Of a DNA stretch of 64,000 nt, positions 9,131-18,004 are shown piece by piece. The DNA comes from Thiothrix sp. (GTDB taxonomy: Bacteria; Pseudomonadota; Gammaproteobacteria; Thiotrichales; Thiotrichaceae), in the NCBI GenBank assembly GCA_008015155.1, contig SSFA01000027.1:1-64000 (forward strand), given 5' to 3'. Each line of letters opens with the position of its first letter. Within the stretch, counting starts at the first letter, position 1. The notes under the pieces are model-generated. The model did not search any database. It was not told where the DNA came from and saw nothing but the letters and a program-made list of their open reading frames with translations. The translations under genes were made by a program, and so were the position numbers.

Positions 9131-9925
9131 CTAACGTTTATAGAGTTGTGGAGCACGGGCTTTATTTGCCATTAAGCCTGCTCTGCCTGGTTTAGTTGGT
9201 CGCGTTAGCTTGAAGGGAGACTCAAACACCGCTACCACTCTGCGGGGTGCGGGTGCTGTTTGTGTGAAGCTAGCACGGCGTACAGTGACTGGCGCTAGAG
9301 TCGTACTGATCCCTGCAGGCTGGAAGAACACCGTCGAGTTTTGAGTCATCACCATATCCTTGGTTGTTTCCCCAGTGCCAGACAGTTTATTGTGAACTAG
9401 CATCACATTACGCACATAATCCTGCGTCTCACGATACGGCGGAATCCCCTTATATTGCTCGACCCGCCCTTCTCCCGCATTGTAAGCCGCTAAGACTTTG
9501 GTCAGATCCCCATCAAAACGCTTCCATAACCAAGCCAAATAGCGGGTCCCACCTTTAATATTTTGGTGGCTATCCATCGAATCGGCGACGCCAAAGCGCT
9601 CTGCCGTTTCTGGAATCAATTGCATTAAACCCTGAGCACCTTTGGGTGATTCCGCTTGCTGATTATAGCAAGACTCAATCGCAATCACTGCTTTAATGAT
9701 TGCTTCACTGACTTGATATTGACTAGCGTATTTCTGAATAGCTGCTTGGTAAGGGGCAGCACGCTGATCCAGAGCTTTAGCCGACATACGCGCGCAAGGG
9801 TGAGTTGCAATCTCTGTCTCTCGCAGTTCAGTACTGGCCCAGCTATTTGATAAAGCTAGTAAAAAATAAAAGCCCAATCCTAATCTCGCTAAGGGCGAGC
9901 TAATCATTTTCATGAAGAAATCCAT
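9131..9925 (-). CDS. Lytic transglycosylase (SLT domain), exported
   Basis: 264 residues. A signal peptide (about 1-30, ending NSWA) precedes a family 1 SLT domain at about 60-190 with the catalytic glutamate E84 in IAIESCYN, followed by SPKGAQGLMQLIPETA, GTRYLAWL and AAYNAGEGRV. Such enzymes cleave peptidoglycan between MurNAc and GlcNAc to form 1,6-anhydroMurNAc. The basic C-terminal tail of about 70 residues has no recognised domain. The ATG at 9925 is preceded by AAGG. It stands alone between the tRNA gene and the P450 operon. Confidence 0.92.
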   Translation of the reverse strand: MDFFMKMISSPLARLGLGFYFLLALSNSWASTELRETEIATHPCARMSAKALDQRAAPYQAAIQKYASQYQVSEAIIKAVIAIESCYNQQAESPKGAQGLMQLIPETAERFGVADSMDSHQNIKGGTRYLAWLWKRFDGDLTKVLAAYNAGEGRVEQYKGIPPYRETQDYVRNVMLVHNKLSGTGETTKDMVMTQNSTVFFQPAGISTTLAPVTVRRASFTQTAPAPRRVVAVFESPFKLTRPTKPGRAGLMANKARAPQLYKR

Positions 9926-10118
9926 ATCTGCCTTATTATAAGAAACTGCTAATATAAGGCTAAAATCCTTAAAGTAAAGTTCAAACAGTTTAAGTATAGG
10001 TTTAGATCAAACCTTGCAAAGAAGTTTCAATCACCTCTTACCAAGTCAACTAAGATTGAGACTAGCGGTGGCTTACCGCTATACTCAACTCATTATCGCT
10101 CGGAGAGGACAGCACAGG

Positions 10119-11357
10119 ATGGTCGATAAAAACCTATTGGCTCAGTTCAATCTAGCCCAGTTACCGCCGGAATTTTATCAAAATCCTTACCCTTTTTATC
10201 AGGCCTTACGTGCAGATCAAGCTATCAAGCCTATGTCCGATGGCAGCTATTTTTTAACCCGCTACGAAGATATCCAGAGCGTTTATAAAAACCCCAAGCT
10301 ATTTAGTTCCGATAAGCAGCGTGAGTTTAAGCCTAAGTATGGCGCTTCAGCCCTGTATGAACATCATACGACTAGCCTCGTTTTCAATGATCCGCCTTTA
10401 CATACCCGTGTGCGTAAACTGATTGCTGGTGCTTTACATCCTAAAGCTTTGGAGAATTTAGAGCCGGGTCTGATTCAATGTGTGCAGGGTTTGCTCGATA
10501 AGATGCAAGGTAAAACCCAAGTCGATCTGATTGAAGATTATGCGATGCATATTCCCATTGAGATTATTGGTAATCTGCTAGGGATCCCGCATGAAGAACG
10601 TGAGCCTTTGCGTGCTTGGTCTTTGGCTATTTTGGGAGCGCTTGAACCGAAACTCTCTCCTGAAATGTTTGCAGCAGGTAATCGGGCAGTCAGCGAGTTT
10701 TTGCTTTATCTCGAAGATTTAATCGCGCGGCGACGTAATGAGCCAGGCGATCCTGAAAAAGATGTCCTCACGCGCTTAATGCAAGGCGAAGCTGGTGAAT
10801 CATTAAGTCATCAAGAACTACTGCATAATTGTATTTTTTTACTGAATGCAGGTCATGAAACGACCACTAATTTGATCGGCAATAGCCTTTACACGCTGCT
10901 AGAACATCCCGAGCAGAAACAGCTCTTGTTAGAGCATCCTGAGTTAATCCATTCAGCCGTTGAAGAATTTTTACGCTTTGAAAGCTCGAATCAATTAGGT
11001 AATCGCATTAGCACCGCCCCCACTGAACTTAACGGCGTACACTTGCCAGCCCAAACGCAAATCACTTTATGTATTGGTGCTGCGAATCGCGATCCAGAGC
11101 GATTTCCTGAGCCAGACCGCTTAGATATTCAGCGCACGCCAAACCGGCATTTAGCCTTTGGCTCAGGTATTCATCAATGTGTGGGCTTAAATTTAGCGCG
11201 GATGGAAGGACGGATTGCCATTGGGCATTTTTTACAGCGCTATCCACAGTATCATCTAGCAGCTCCCGCTACCCGAGGGGGACGCGCACGTTTTCGCGGC
11301 TTTTTAAATATTCCTTGTTACCTAAATCCAACTAACAACGGAGAAGCAACAGCATGA
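10119..11357 (+). CDS. Cytochrome P450
   Basis: 412-residue soluble bacterial P450. The I-helix oxygen-activation motif is LNAGHETTTN, the K-helix motif is EEFLRF, and the heme-thiolate signature is FGSGIHQCVG with the ligand Cys at about 354. A TTG 105 bp upstream would lengthen the frame, but that extension looks unlike P450s; I chose the ATG at 10119, preceded by GGAGAGG. No ferredoxin or reductase is adjacent, so electrons must come from elsewhere. The stop overlaps the hydrolase start by 4 bp. The substrate is unknown. Confidence 0.92.
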   Translation: MVDKNLLAQFNLAQLPPEFYQNPYPFYQALRADQAIKPMSDGSYFLTRYEDIQSVYKNPKLFSSDKQREFKPKYGASALYEHHTTSLVFNDPPLHTRVRKLIAGALHPKALENLEPGLIQCVQGLLDKMQGKTQVDLIEDYAMHIPIEIIGNLLGIPHEEREPLRAWSLAILGALEPKLSPEMFAAGNRAVSEFLLYLEDLIARRRNEPGDPEKDVLTRLMQGEAGESLSHQELLHNCIFLLNAGHETTTNLIGNSLYTLLEHPEQKQLLLEHPELIHSAVEEFLRFESSNQLGNRISTAPTELNGVHLPAQTQITLCIGAANRDPERFPEPDRLDIQRTPNRHLAFGSGIHQCVGLNLARMEGRIAIGHFLQRYPQYHLAAPATRGGRARFRGFLNIPCYLNPTNNGEATA

Positions 11358-12121
11358 GCATCGGCTATACGACTATTGGCCAAGGCACTGAACACGTCTT
11401 AGTCTTTCACGGATGGTTTGGCGACTACACTGCTTGGGAGCCTAGCTTCAAAGCTTTAGATACGGCTAAGTTCACTTATATATTTATTGACTATCGTGGC
11501 TATGGCAAATCAGCAGCGTTAAGCGGCAATTATTCCATGCGTGAAATTGCGGCTGATGCCAATGAACTAGCGCATAAGCTGCAACTTAAATCCGTACACC
11601 TGATCGGGCATTCTATGGGTGGGATGGCAATGCAACGTTTTATCTTGGATTGTGACCCTGATATTCAAGTGAAATCCGCTATCGGGGTAACGCCTGTTCC
11701 TGCTTCTGGTGGGCAATTGGATGAGAATGCTTGGGGCTTATTTGCAGGCGCGATTAAACAAGACCAAAACCGTTATGCCATTATTAATTTCACTACCGGT
11801 AATCGCTTAAGCGCTACATGGATCAATCAGCTGGTGCAAAGCTCACGCGCTACCACGAATGAAGCGGCTTTTGCTGGCTACTTAGATGCTTGGGTCAAAG
11901 AAAACTTTGCGGATGAAATCCACCGGATTCAAACCCCTATGCTGGTTTGTATCGGCGAACATGATGGTGCGATCAATGCTGATGCGATGCAGGCGACTTA
12001 TCTGACTTGGTATCCAAGCTGTGAGTTACAAGTCATTCCCAACGCCGGGCATTACCCTATGCAAGAAACACCGATTGATTTGATCACCCGCCTCGAAACT
12101 TTCATGCGGAAACATAGTTAA
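11354..12121 (+). CDS. Alpha/beta hydrolase
   Basis: 255 residues. The fold is shown by VFHGWFGDY (oxyanion region), the nucleophile elbow GHSMGG with S87, the acid in GEHDGA and the catalytic histidine in NAGHYPMQ. It is translationally coupled to the P450 by an ATGA overlap, so it probably acts on the same pathway, for example hydrolysing an ester. No signal peptide. The substrate cannot be named. Confidence 0.88.
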   Translation: MSIGYTTIGQGTEHVLVFHGWFGDYTAWEPSFKALDTAKFTYIFIDYRGYGKSAALSGNYSMREIAADANELAHKLQLKSVHLIGHSMGGMAMQRFILDCDPDIQVKSAIGVTPVPASGGQLDENAWGLFAGAIKQDQNRYAIINFTTGNRLSATWINQLVQSSRATTNEAAFAGYLDAWVKENFADEIHRIQTPMLVCIGEHDGAINADAMQATYLTWYPSCELQVIPNAGHYPMQETPIDLITRLETFMRKHS

Positions 12122-12634
12122 GTGCTCAAGCAACTTCATATTCGCCCTGAGCAAGCAATAGATCAGGAGGCTATTGAGCGCGTCATTCAAGCGGCTTTTT
12201 TAACAGCAATTTATAGTAATCAAACTGAGCATTGTTTAGTTAATGATTTGCGTAAAGCTCAAGCCTTAAGCCTTTCCTTAGTAGCTGAATACCAGCAGCA
12301 AATCATTGGGCATATTGCATTTTCCAAAGTAGCCATTGATGAAGAAGATCAGGGTTGGTATGGCTTAGCACCCTTAGCGGTCGATCCAAACTGGCAAAAT
12401 CAAGGCGTAGGCGTTGCGCTGGTGGAAGCAGGCTTGAAGGCTTTAAAAGCTTTAGATGCAGCGGGCTGTGTGGTCTTGGGTGACCCTGATTATTATGGGC
12501 GTTTTGGCTTTCAAGCCTCGCCGCATTTGAGTTTAGCTGATGTACCCGCTGCCTATTTCTTGGGCTTAAGATTTAAAGAACATGCGGTCTTGGGCACAGT
12601 TGAGTATCATGCGGCTTTTGCCAATTACGCCTAA
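12122..12634 (+). CDS. GNAT family N-acetyltransferase
   Basis: 170 residues starting at a GTG directly after the hydrolase stop. Motif A is visible as LAVDPNWQNQGVGVALVEA, where Q-x-x-G-x-G/A binds acetyl-CoA, followed by VVLGDPDYYGRFGF, a combination typical of the YhbS-like branch. The acceptor is unknown. It is in the same transcriptional run as the P450 and hydrolase. Confidence 0.82.
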   Translation: MLKQLHIRPEQAIDQEAIERVIQAAFLTAIYSNQTEHCLVNDLRKAQALSLSLVAEYQQQIIGHIAFSKVAIDEEDQGWYGLAPLAVDPNWQNQGVGVALVEAGLKALKALDAAGCVVLGDPDYYGRFGFQASPHLSLADVPAAYFLGLRFKEHAVLGTVEYHAAFANYA

Positions 12635-12635
12635 C

Positions 12636-13256
12636 ATGCCGTTGCTTGATAAAGCTAAGACTATTTTTTTCCCCTTACTATTGCTGCTGTGGTTATTCTT
12701 TATTCCACTGGCACTAGTCATTTATACGCCTTGGACTTATCAAATCAATTGCCATTGGAACCCTCGTTGTGAGCAATTAGGTTTAGCTAAAACCACCACT
12801 AGCAGTGGTGAATTAGCCAGTTTTTTTCGGCACGAACTGAGTACGCTGCCTAATCCACCTTGGTCAGAGAAAGAAACTCAACATTTAACTGAAGTGCGTG
12901 GCATGTATGATCAAGCCTTGTATTTATTTATTCTGATTACTTTAGTTTTTTTAATCGATTTAGCTGTTAACAAACGCCTGTCACTTTATCAAGGCTATGC
13001 TAAAAACAGTCGAAATATCATGCTTGGCTTATTAGTCTTGATGCTGGTGATTAGCCCTTTCTTTCGGTTTTTCTGGATGAATATTTTCCATCCTTTAGTA
13101 TTTAGCAATGAGCTATGGCGCACTGATCCACAAGATATTTCTTGGTATTTAATGCCTAGCCAGTATTTTCTGTGGGTCATTGTATTTTTGCTGAGTACCA
13201 CTTTAGTAATCAACCAACTCTTGGTCTGGCTACTACCTAAAAATCAGGACTTATGA
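12636..13256 (+). CDS. Integral membrane protein of unknown function
   Basis: 206 residues from the ATG at 12636. About four hydrophobic segments are seen (roughly 10-30, 90-110, 125-145 and 175-200), with a soluble loop after the first containing INCHWNPRCEQLG and two cysteines, perhaps periplasmic. I do not recognise the family. It lies 1 bp after the GNAT gene and overlaps the following phosphodiester glycosidase gene by 4 bp, so it is part of this operon. Confidence 0.7.
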   Translation: MPLLDKAKTIFFPLLLLLWLFFIPLALVIYTPWTYQINCHWNPRCEQLGLAKTTTSSGELASFFRHELSTLPNPPWSEKETQHLTEVRGMYDQALYLFILITLVFLIDLAVNKRLSLYQGYAKNSRNIMLGLLVLMLVISPFFRFFWMNIFHPLVFSNELWRTDPQDISWYLMPSQYFLWVIVFLLSTTLVINQLLVWLLPKNQDL

Positions 13257-13966
13257 TGCTGTGTCGCTTAATTTGCTTAGTTCTTACTCTCCTGCTTAGC
13301 AGCTCTTTATATGCCACTGATTATGCAGGATTCACAGTTAAAACTTATCAGCCACAGCAGGAGCAGCTTGGTCTCTACTTAAAAGATGAAAACGGGCAAA
13401 TCTTCAAAACCTTTGCACGCTTAGACACTTGGTTAAACGCGAAGCAAGAAACGCTAATATTCGCGATGAATGCAGGTATGTACCAAAGCAATTTTGAGCC
13501 GGTGGGTCTGTTAGTCATCAAAGGTAAACAGCTTGCTAAGCTCAACTTGCGTGAAGCCAAAGGTAATTTCTATTGGAAACCCAATGGGGTATTTTTTGTT
13601 GACGACACAGGCGCACAGATTGTGGAATCGTCCCAATACCCTAAGCTTGCGGACAAAGTGCAATTTGCTACTCAATCCGGCCCTTTATTGCTACAGCAGG
13701 GAAAAATTCACCCTGAATTTAAACCCGATGCAATTTCCCGTTTAATTCGTAATGGCGTAGGCATTGCAGGGAACCAAGTCTATTTGGTCATGAGCACTAA
13801 ACCGGTAAATTTTTATGAGTTCGCCCGCTTTTTTAAAGATGAATTAAAATGTTCGGACGCTTTATATCTAGATGGTGTTGTCTCAGCACTTTATATGCAA
13901 GAGCCTAAACTTAACACTCAAACTACTCCCTTAGGCCCTATGATCGGCATTACTCGTCAACCTTAA
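13253..13966 (+). CDS. Exported phosphodiester glycosidase (NAGPA/DUF2233) family protein
   Basis: 237 residues. A signal peptide (about 1-21, ending SLYA) is followed by the family's landmarks: LIFAMNAGMYQ, FYWKPNGVFF, FATQSGPLLL, LIRNGVGIA and ALYLDGVVSALYM. The family relates to the domain that uncovers mannose-6-phosphate in eukaryotes and to bacterial exported proteins of unclear substrate. It overlaps the preceding membrane-protein gene, and its stop overlaps the convergent LysE gene by 4 bp. Confidence 0.8.
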   Translation: MMLCRLICLVLTLLLSSSLYATDYAGFTVKTYQPQQEQLGLYLKDENGQIFKTFARLDTWLNAKQETLIFAMNAGMYQSNFEPVGLLVIKGKQLAKLNLREAKGNFYWKPNGVFFVDDTGAQIVESSQYPKLADKVQFATQSGPLLLQQGKIHPEFKPDAISRLIRNGVGIAGNQVYLVMSTKPVNFYEFARFFKDELKCSDALYLDGVVSALYMQEPKLNTQTTPLGPMIGITRQP

Positions 13967-14607
13967 TGCTGTGCTGAAACAGCTAAACGCAGCCCTAAAC
14001 CAATAAATACAGCACCGACTAGCTTATTTAACCAAGTTTTTACCGTGGTGCTGACTTGTAAGCGTGCACTTGCAAAAGCAGTACACAAAGCGACTGTTGT
14101 GCACCAAAGCAAACTACTGATATCAAACACTGTGCCCAATAAAATAAAAGCCAATACCGTGTTGCTGGAGTCTGCAGAAATAAACTGTGGTACGAAAGCC
14201 AAAAAGAACAAAGCGACTTTTGGATTCAAGGCATTAGTGAGAAAGCCTTGGCGGTAAATAGTCAATAAAGCTTGTTTAGTTTGGATGGCTTGCACAGGCG
14301 CAGCACTTGCTAGCCCTGATTTTTGCCTTAAAGTCATCCAACCTAGATAAATTAAATAAGCTGCCCCTACCAGCTTTAGCACTACAAAAGCAGTTGCCGA
14401 AGTGGCTAATAAAGCTGACAAACCAAAAGCCGCCGCAAACACATGCACATATACGCCCGAACAAATCCCCAGACTGGCTGCCACACCTGCTTTCCAGCCT
14501 TGGGATGCAGTTTTACTCATAATAAATAAAGTATCAGGCCCGGGCATGAGATTCAGTAAAAACCCAGAAAGAATAAATAACCACCAATCATGAATGCCTA
14601 GCATCAT
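13963..14607 (-). CDS. LysE/RhtB family amino acid exporter
   Basis: 214 residues with about six membrane segments. The N-terminus has LLNLMPGPDTLFIMSKTASQ, the hallmark of the RhtB/LysE family, and GFLTNALNPKVALFFLAF follows in the middle. Members export amino acids or homoserine lactones; the substrate is not predictable. Its start codon lies inside the first copy of a 28-bp direct repeat that is duplicated 61 bp upstream. Confidence 0.88.
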   Translation of the reverse strand: MMLGIHDWWLFILSGFLLNLMPGPDTLFIMSKTASQGWKAGVAASLGICSGVYVHVFAAAFGLSALLATSATAFVVLKLVGAAYLIYLGWMTLRQKSGLASAAPVQAIQTKQALLTIYRQGFLTNALNPKVALFFLAFVPQFISADSSNTVLAFILLGTVFDISSLLWCTTVALCTAFASARLQVSTTVKTWLNKLVGAVFIGLGLRLAVSAQH

Positions 14608-14692
14608 CTACCCCTATCGCAAAGAGAGTTCGATCGCATCGAAACGACGATGCAAGTGGACTACTCATCTACCCCTATCGCAAAGAGAGTTC
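14604..14692. repeat. Two perfect 28-bp direct repeats, 61-bp period, at the LysE gene start
   Basis: Copies at 14604-14631 and 14665-14692 are identical (core CTACCCCTATCGCAAAGAGA) and separated by 33 bp. The first covers the ATG and leader of the LysE gene and the second lies further upstream. It could be a short duplication or a pair of regulator sites. Confidence 0.85.
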
Positions 14693-14805
14693 AGTATACT
14701 CAGCTTAAGGCTAATTGTTGACTTACAAGCAATGGGAGTTTGAGCATAGCGCCAACAGTTTTCCTATAATCGCAGCACTGCCCAATTTTTAGAGTTTATT
14801 GCTTC

Positions 14806-15477
14806 ATGCTTGTGCTGTTAATCGAAGATCATCGCCTGCTTGCCGAAACGATTAGCGATTATTTATTGAGTGAAAACATCGAGGTGGATTACGCCGCCAC
14901 CGGCTTACAGGGTTTGGAATTAGCGCAGCAAAACACCTATGACGCGCTGATTTTAGATATTAATTTGCCAGATATTGATGGCTTTACGGTGTGTCAGCGT
15001 TTGCGCCAGCAATATGGTTTGGATTTGCCGATTTTAATGCTCACAGCGCGCGATCAACTCCAAGATCGGCTGCAAGGCTTTGCTCAAGGTGCGGATGATT
15101 ATTTGGTCAAACCTTTTGCTAATCAGGAGTTAGTGGCACGTTTGCAAGCTTTGGTAAAACGCAATCGCGGGCAGGTGGTGAATAAGCGCATGAGTTTGGG
15201 TGATTTGACCGTGGATACCAGTACCCAGCAGGTCTGGCGTGCGGGGCAAGAAGTGATTGTTTCACCAACTAGCTTTAAGATTTTGCGGATTTTAATGCGC
15301 GAGTCGCCCGCGTTGGTGACACGTGAAGCTTTGCAAAATGAAATTTGGGGTACAGATAGCCCTGATACGGATGCCTTACGCAGCCATTTATACAATTTGC
15401 GTAAAGCCCTCAATCAACCCGATCAGACCGAATTGATTCAAACGGTTAAAGGGGTTGGGTTTAAATTGATTAGTTAA
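14806..15477 (+). CDS. OmpR-family response regulator
   Basis: 223 residues. The receiver domain (1-115) has the acid pair ED at 7-8, phosphoacceptor D51 in LILDINLPDIDG, the switch threonine in LMLTARD and the lysine in YLVKPF. A winged-helix DNA-binding domain occupies about 125-223 and ends in HLYNLRKALN and TVKGVGFKL. It converges with, and overlaps by 8 bp, the histidine kinase gene, an unusual arrangement since such pairs are normally co-directional. It probably controls the neighbouring lipid operon or exporter, but this is inferred from position only. Confidence 0.92.
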   Translation: MLVLLIEDHRLLAETISDYLLSENIEVDYAATGLQGLELAQQNTYDALILDINLPDIDGFTVCQRLRQQYGLDLPILMLTARDQLQDRLQGFAQGADDYLVKPFANQELVARLQALVKRNRGQVVNKRMSLGDLTVDTSTQQVWRAGQEVIVSPTSFKILRILMRESPALVTREALQNEIWGTDSPDTDALRSHLYNLRKALNQPDQTELIQTVKGVGFKLIS

Positions 15478-16753
15478 CCAATTGCACCCGCACGCGCGTA
15501 CCTTGCCCTAATAGACTGCTCATGCTTAATTGCCAGCCATAGCGCTCACACAAGCGCCGCACAATATCTAAACCCAAGCCATAACCATCCCCACTCTGGT
15601 GGACACGCTGAAAAGCTTGTTGTGCCAGCTCCAACTGCTCAGCATTCATACCCATGCCGGTATCGCGCACCTCGACCGCATTGCCTTCAATCAACACCGT
15701 CACTGAACCCTGCTGGGTATAATTGCAGGCATTGCGTATCAGATTACTCAACACAATCACTAGCGCTTGGCGTGGGGCTTGAATAGTCAAACGTTGCGGT
15801 TCAATGCAGAGCAATTTCACATGCTGATCGCTATTATGAGTTTGCTCCACTTGCGCCATTAAGTTTTTTACCAATTCATTGATTGCGACTGGCTCAGACG
15901 GGCTAGATTGATTTTCCTCACGCGCTAATAAAAGCAAAGTTTCAATCAAGGATTGCATATCGCGGGTGGTAACTTGCATGCGCTCCAAAGCACGTTGCTG
16001 TAAAGGGGTATGACTTTGCTTTTGTAATAATTCCAGCGAACCACTAATCACCGCCAGAGGTGTGCGTAATTCGTGGCTGACATCGCGGGTGAATTCACGC
16101 TCGCGAGTGAGTTGCTGTTGTAAGCGCGTGGTAAATTCCTGCAAAGATTTGGCTAGAATACGCACCTCATCATTTACGCCCAGCGCGGTATATTCGTCCA
16201 ATTGCAAATCCGCAAAATTATTCCGTTTGCCATCAAAGCTGCGCATGGTTTGCGCCAGTGACACCAAAGGCGATAGGGTGCGGCGCGATAAGCGATAAGC
16301 GATCCAAGCCGATACATAAATCACCATTAAGGCTAAGCTCAAAGGCACCACACCGAAATAAAAAGACAGTTTCCCTACACTATTTTCATCAAACACCAAA
16401 AATAAGCGCTGATCGCCTTGGTCCTCCACATACACCAAAGGATTGCTCTCTCCGATATGCACACGTTCATAGCCGGGTTGCATGGCGCGAATTTCGGCGG
16501 GTACTTGGCTAAAATCGCCATTTTTCGCCAGATACCCACGTAAATTATCGGTATTGGGGGTGGGATGATTCGGATCTTGCGCTGCCCAAGTCCAATAATG
16601 CAGAGCTTCGCCTTCGAGCGCGGCTTTGACCATGACCTTTTCCACAATCCAAGCCGCGGTATATACGCCCAACACGGTAATCACGCTAATAAACAGCATT
16701 TGCAGCACAAATACGCGAATGAGTTTTTGGTAAATTCCGTTGGGCTTGGTCAT
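15470..16753 (-). CDS. Sensor histidine kinase
   Basis: 427 residues. Membrane segments at about 11-33 and 133-153 enclose a periplasmic sensor of about 100 residues. A HAMP-like linker is followed by the dimerisation domain with H227 in DVSHELRTPLAVISG, the N-box NLIRNACNYT, DTGMGM and YGLGLDIVRRL. The presumed partner is the convergent response regulator. The kinase start and the lipid-operon start are divergent across only 94 bp (16754-16847), so one regulatory region could serve both. Confidence 0.92.
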   Translation of the reverse strand: MTKPNGIYQKLIRVFVLQMLFISVITVLGVYTAAWIVEKVMVKAALEGEALHYWTWAAQDPNHPTPNTDNLRGYLAKNGDFSQVPAEIRAMQPGYERVHIGESNPLVYVEDQGDQRLFLVFDENSVGKLSFYFGVVPLSLALMVIYVSAWIAYRLSRRTLSPLVSLAQTMRSFDGKRNNFADLQLDEYTALGVNDEVRILAKSLQEFTTRLQQQLTREREFTRDVSHELRTPLAVISGSLELLQKQSHTPLQQRALERMQVTTRDMQSLIETLLLLAREENQSSPSEPVAINELVKNLMAQVEQTHNSDQHVKLLCIEPQRLTIQAPRQALVIVLSNLIRNACNYTQQGSVTVLIEGNAVEVRDTGMGMNAEQLELAQQAFQRVHQSGDGYGLGLDIVRRLCERYGWQLSMSSLLGQGTRVRVQLVN

Positions 16754-16847
16754 GATCGCAACTCTTTTGGCATCTTCACGTTAGTTTGACATTGACCTTG
16801 CTACTTTAGCCAGTATCAAGCCCGCTTGGGCGTTTGGAGGACTGGCG

Positions 16848-17276
16848 ATGCTGCCTGATGTATTAGAACGCTTTAAAACCGTTTATGAAAGTTTGGCCAA
16901 GGACAATTTGTCCGCCTTGCAAAGCGTTTATAGCCCCAAGATTGAATTTCAAGATCCTATGCATCATGTGCAAGGCTATGCGGCCTTTGAAGGCTACTTT
17001 GCAGCGCTCTATGCCAATCTGCAATCCTGCCGCTTTGTGATTAAAGATTTGTTTTATCAAGACCATCAAGCCTGTGTCACGTGGACTATGACTTATGTGC
17101 ATCCACGTTTAAATGGCGGCAAAGCGGTGCAAGTCGAAGGGGCAAGCCATTTGCAATTTAGCGACCAAACTATTGAAAAACACCGCGATTATGCTGACTT
17201 AGGACAAATGCTGTATGAGCAAATTCCCGTCTTGGGCAGCGTGATTCGCACTGTGAAAAAGCGAGCCGCTGCATGA
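16848..17276 (+). CDS. NTF2-like (SnoaL-type) protein
   Basis: 142 residues. The start LERFKTVYESLAKDNLSAL, then YSPKIEFQDPMHHVQG and FEGYFAALYANL fit the cone-shaped NTF2-like fold used by SnoaL cyclases and many small binding proteins. GGAGG lies 7 nt before the ATG. It is the first gene of a six-gene block in which each following gene overlaps the one before, so it probably takes part in the same fatty acid or lipid modification. A catalytic role cannot be read. Confidence 0.78.
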   Translation: MLPDVLERFKTVYESLAKDNLSALQSVYSPKIEFQDPMHHVQGYAAFEGYFAALYANLQSCRFVIKDLFYQDHQACVTWTMTYVHPRLNGGKAVQVEGASHLQFSDQTIEKHRDYADLGQMLYEQIPVLGSVIRTVKKRAAA

Positions 17277-18004
17277 AAACTGTATTGATTACGGGCGCTA
17301 CTTCGGGTATTGGTCTGCAACTCGCTAGCGATTATTTAAAAGATGGTTGGCAAGTCATAGCCTGTGGGCGTAATGCCGAAAAACTCGCCGCCTTACAAGC
17401 ACAAAATCCAGCACACTGCCAAACTTTAAGTTTTGATGTGACTGAGCGTGAAGCGGTTTTAGCCGCAGGGCAAAGCCTCACCCAGAGCTTAGATTTGGTG
17501 ATTTTGAATGCGGGAACCAGCATTTATATTGACGATGCCAAACACTTCGATAGCGAGCGCTTTAGCCGCTTAATGCAGACTAATTTGCTGGGCATGGCTT
17601 ATTGCTTGGAAGCTTTCACACGCCATATTCCAGCGGGTGGGCAATTGGCTTTGGTGGGTTCCAGTGCTTATTTATTTCCGTTTACCCGCGCCGAAGCTTA
17701 TGGGGCGAGTAAAGCAGCGATTGCTTATTTAGCGCAAAGTCTGACCCTCGATTTAAAGCCGCATCAAATTGCTGTGAGCCTGATTACGCCGGGCTTTGTG
17801 CAAACCCCACTCACTGATCAAAACGATTTCCCTATGCCCATGCGTATTCCCGTTACTAAAGCGGTAGCTGATATTCGCCAAGGTCTCGCCAAGCGCAAAA
17901 AGCTCATTAGCACGCCCGCTAGCTTTGTATTTTTCTTGCGCCTGTTAAATCGCCTGCCGTATAGCCTGCAATTGTGGCTAGGGCAAAGGATGGTGCGCGC
18001 ATGA
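17273..18004 (+). CDS. Short-chain dehydrogenase/reductase
   Basis: 243 residues. The cofactor motif is TGATSGIGLQLA, the active-site serine is in LVGSSAYLF and the catalytic tyrosine and lysine are in AYGASKAAIAYLAQ. NNAG is replaced by LNAGTS. It is a classical NAD(P)-dependent SDR. The 4-bp overlaps with both neighbours place it firmly in the lipid-modification operon, where it may reduce or oxidise a fatty-acyl or related intermediate. Confidence 0.88.
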   Translation: MKTVLITGATSGIGLQLASDYLKDGWQVIACGRNAEKLAALQAQNPAHCQTLSFDVTEREAVLAAGQSLTQSLDLVILNAGTSIYIDDAKHFDSERFSRLMQTNLLGMAYCLEAFTRHIPAGGQLALVGSSAYLFPFTRAEAYGASKAAIAYLAQSLTLDLKPHQIAVSLITPGFVQTPLTDQNDFPMPMRIPVTKAVADIRQGLAKRKKLISTPASFVFFLRLLNRLPYSLQLWLGQRMVRA

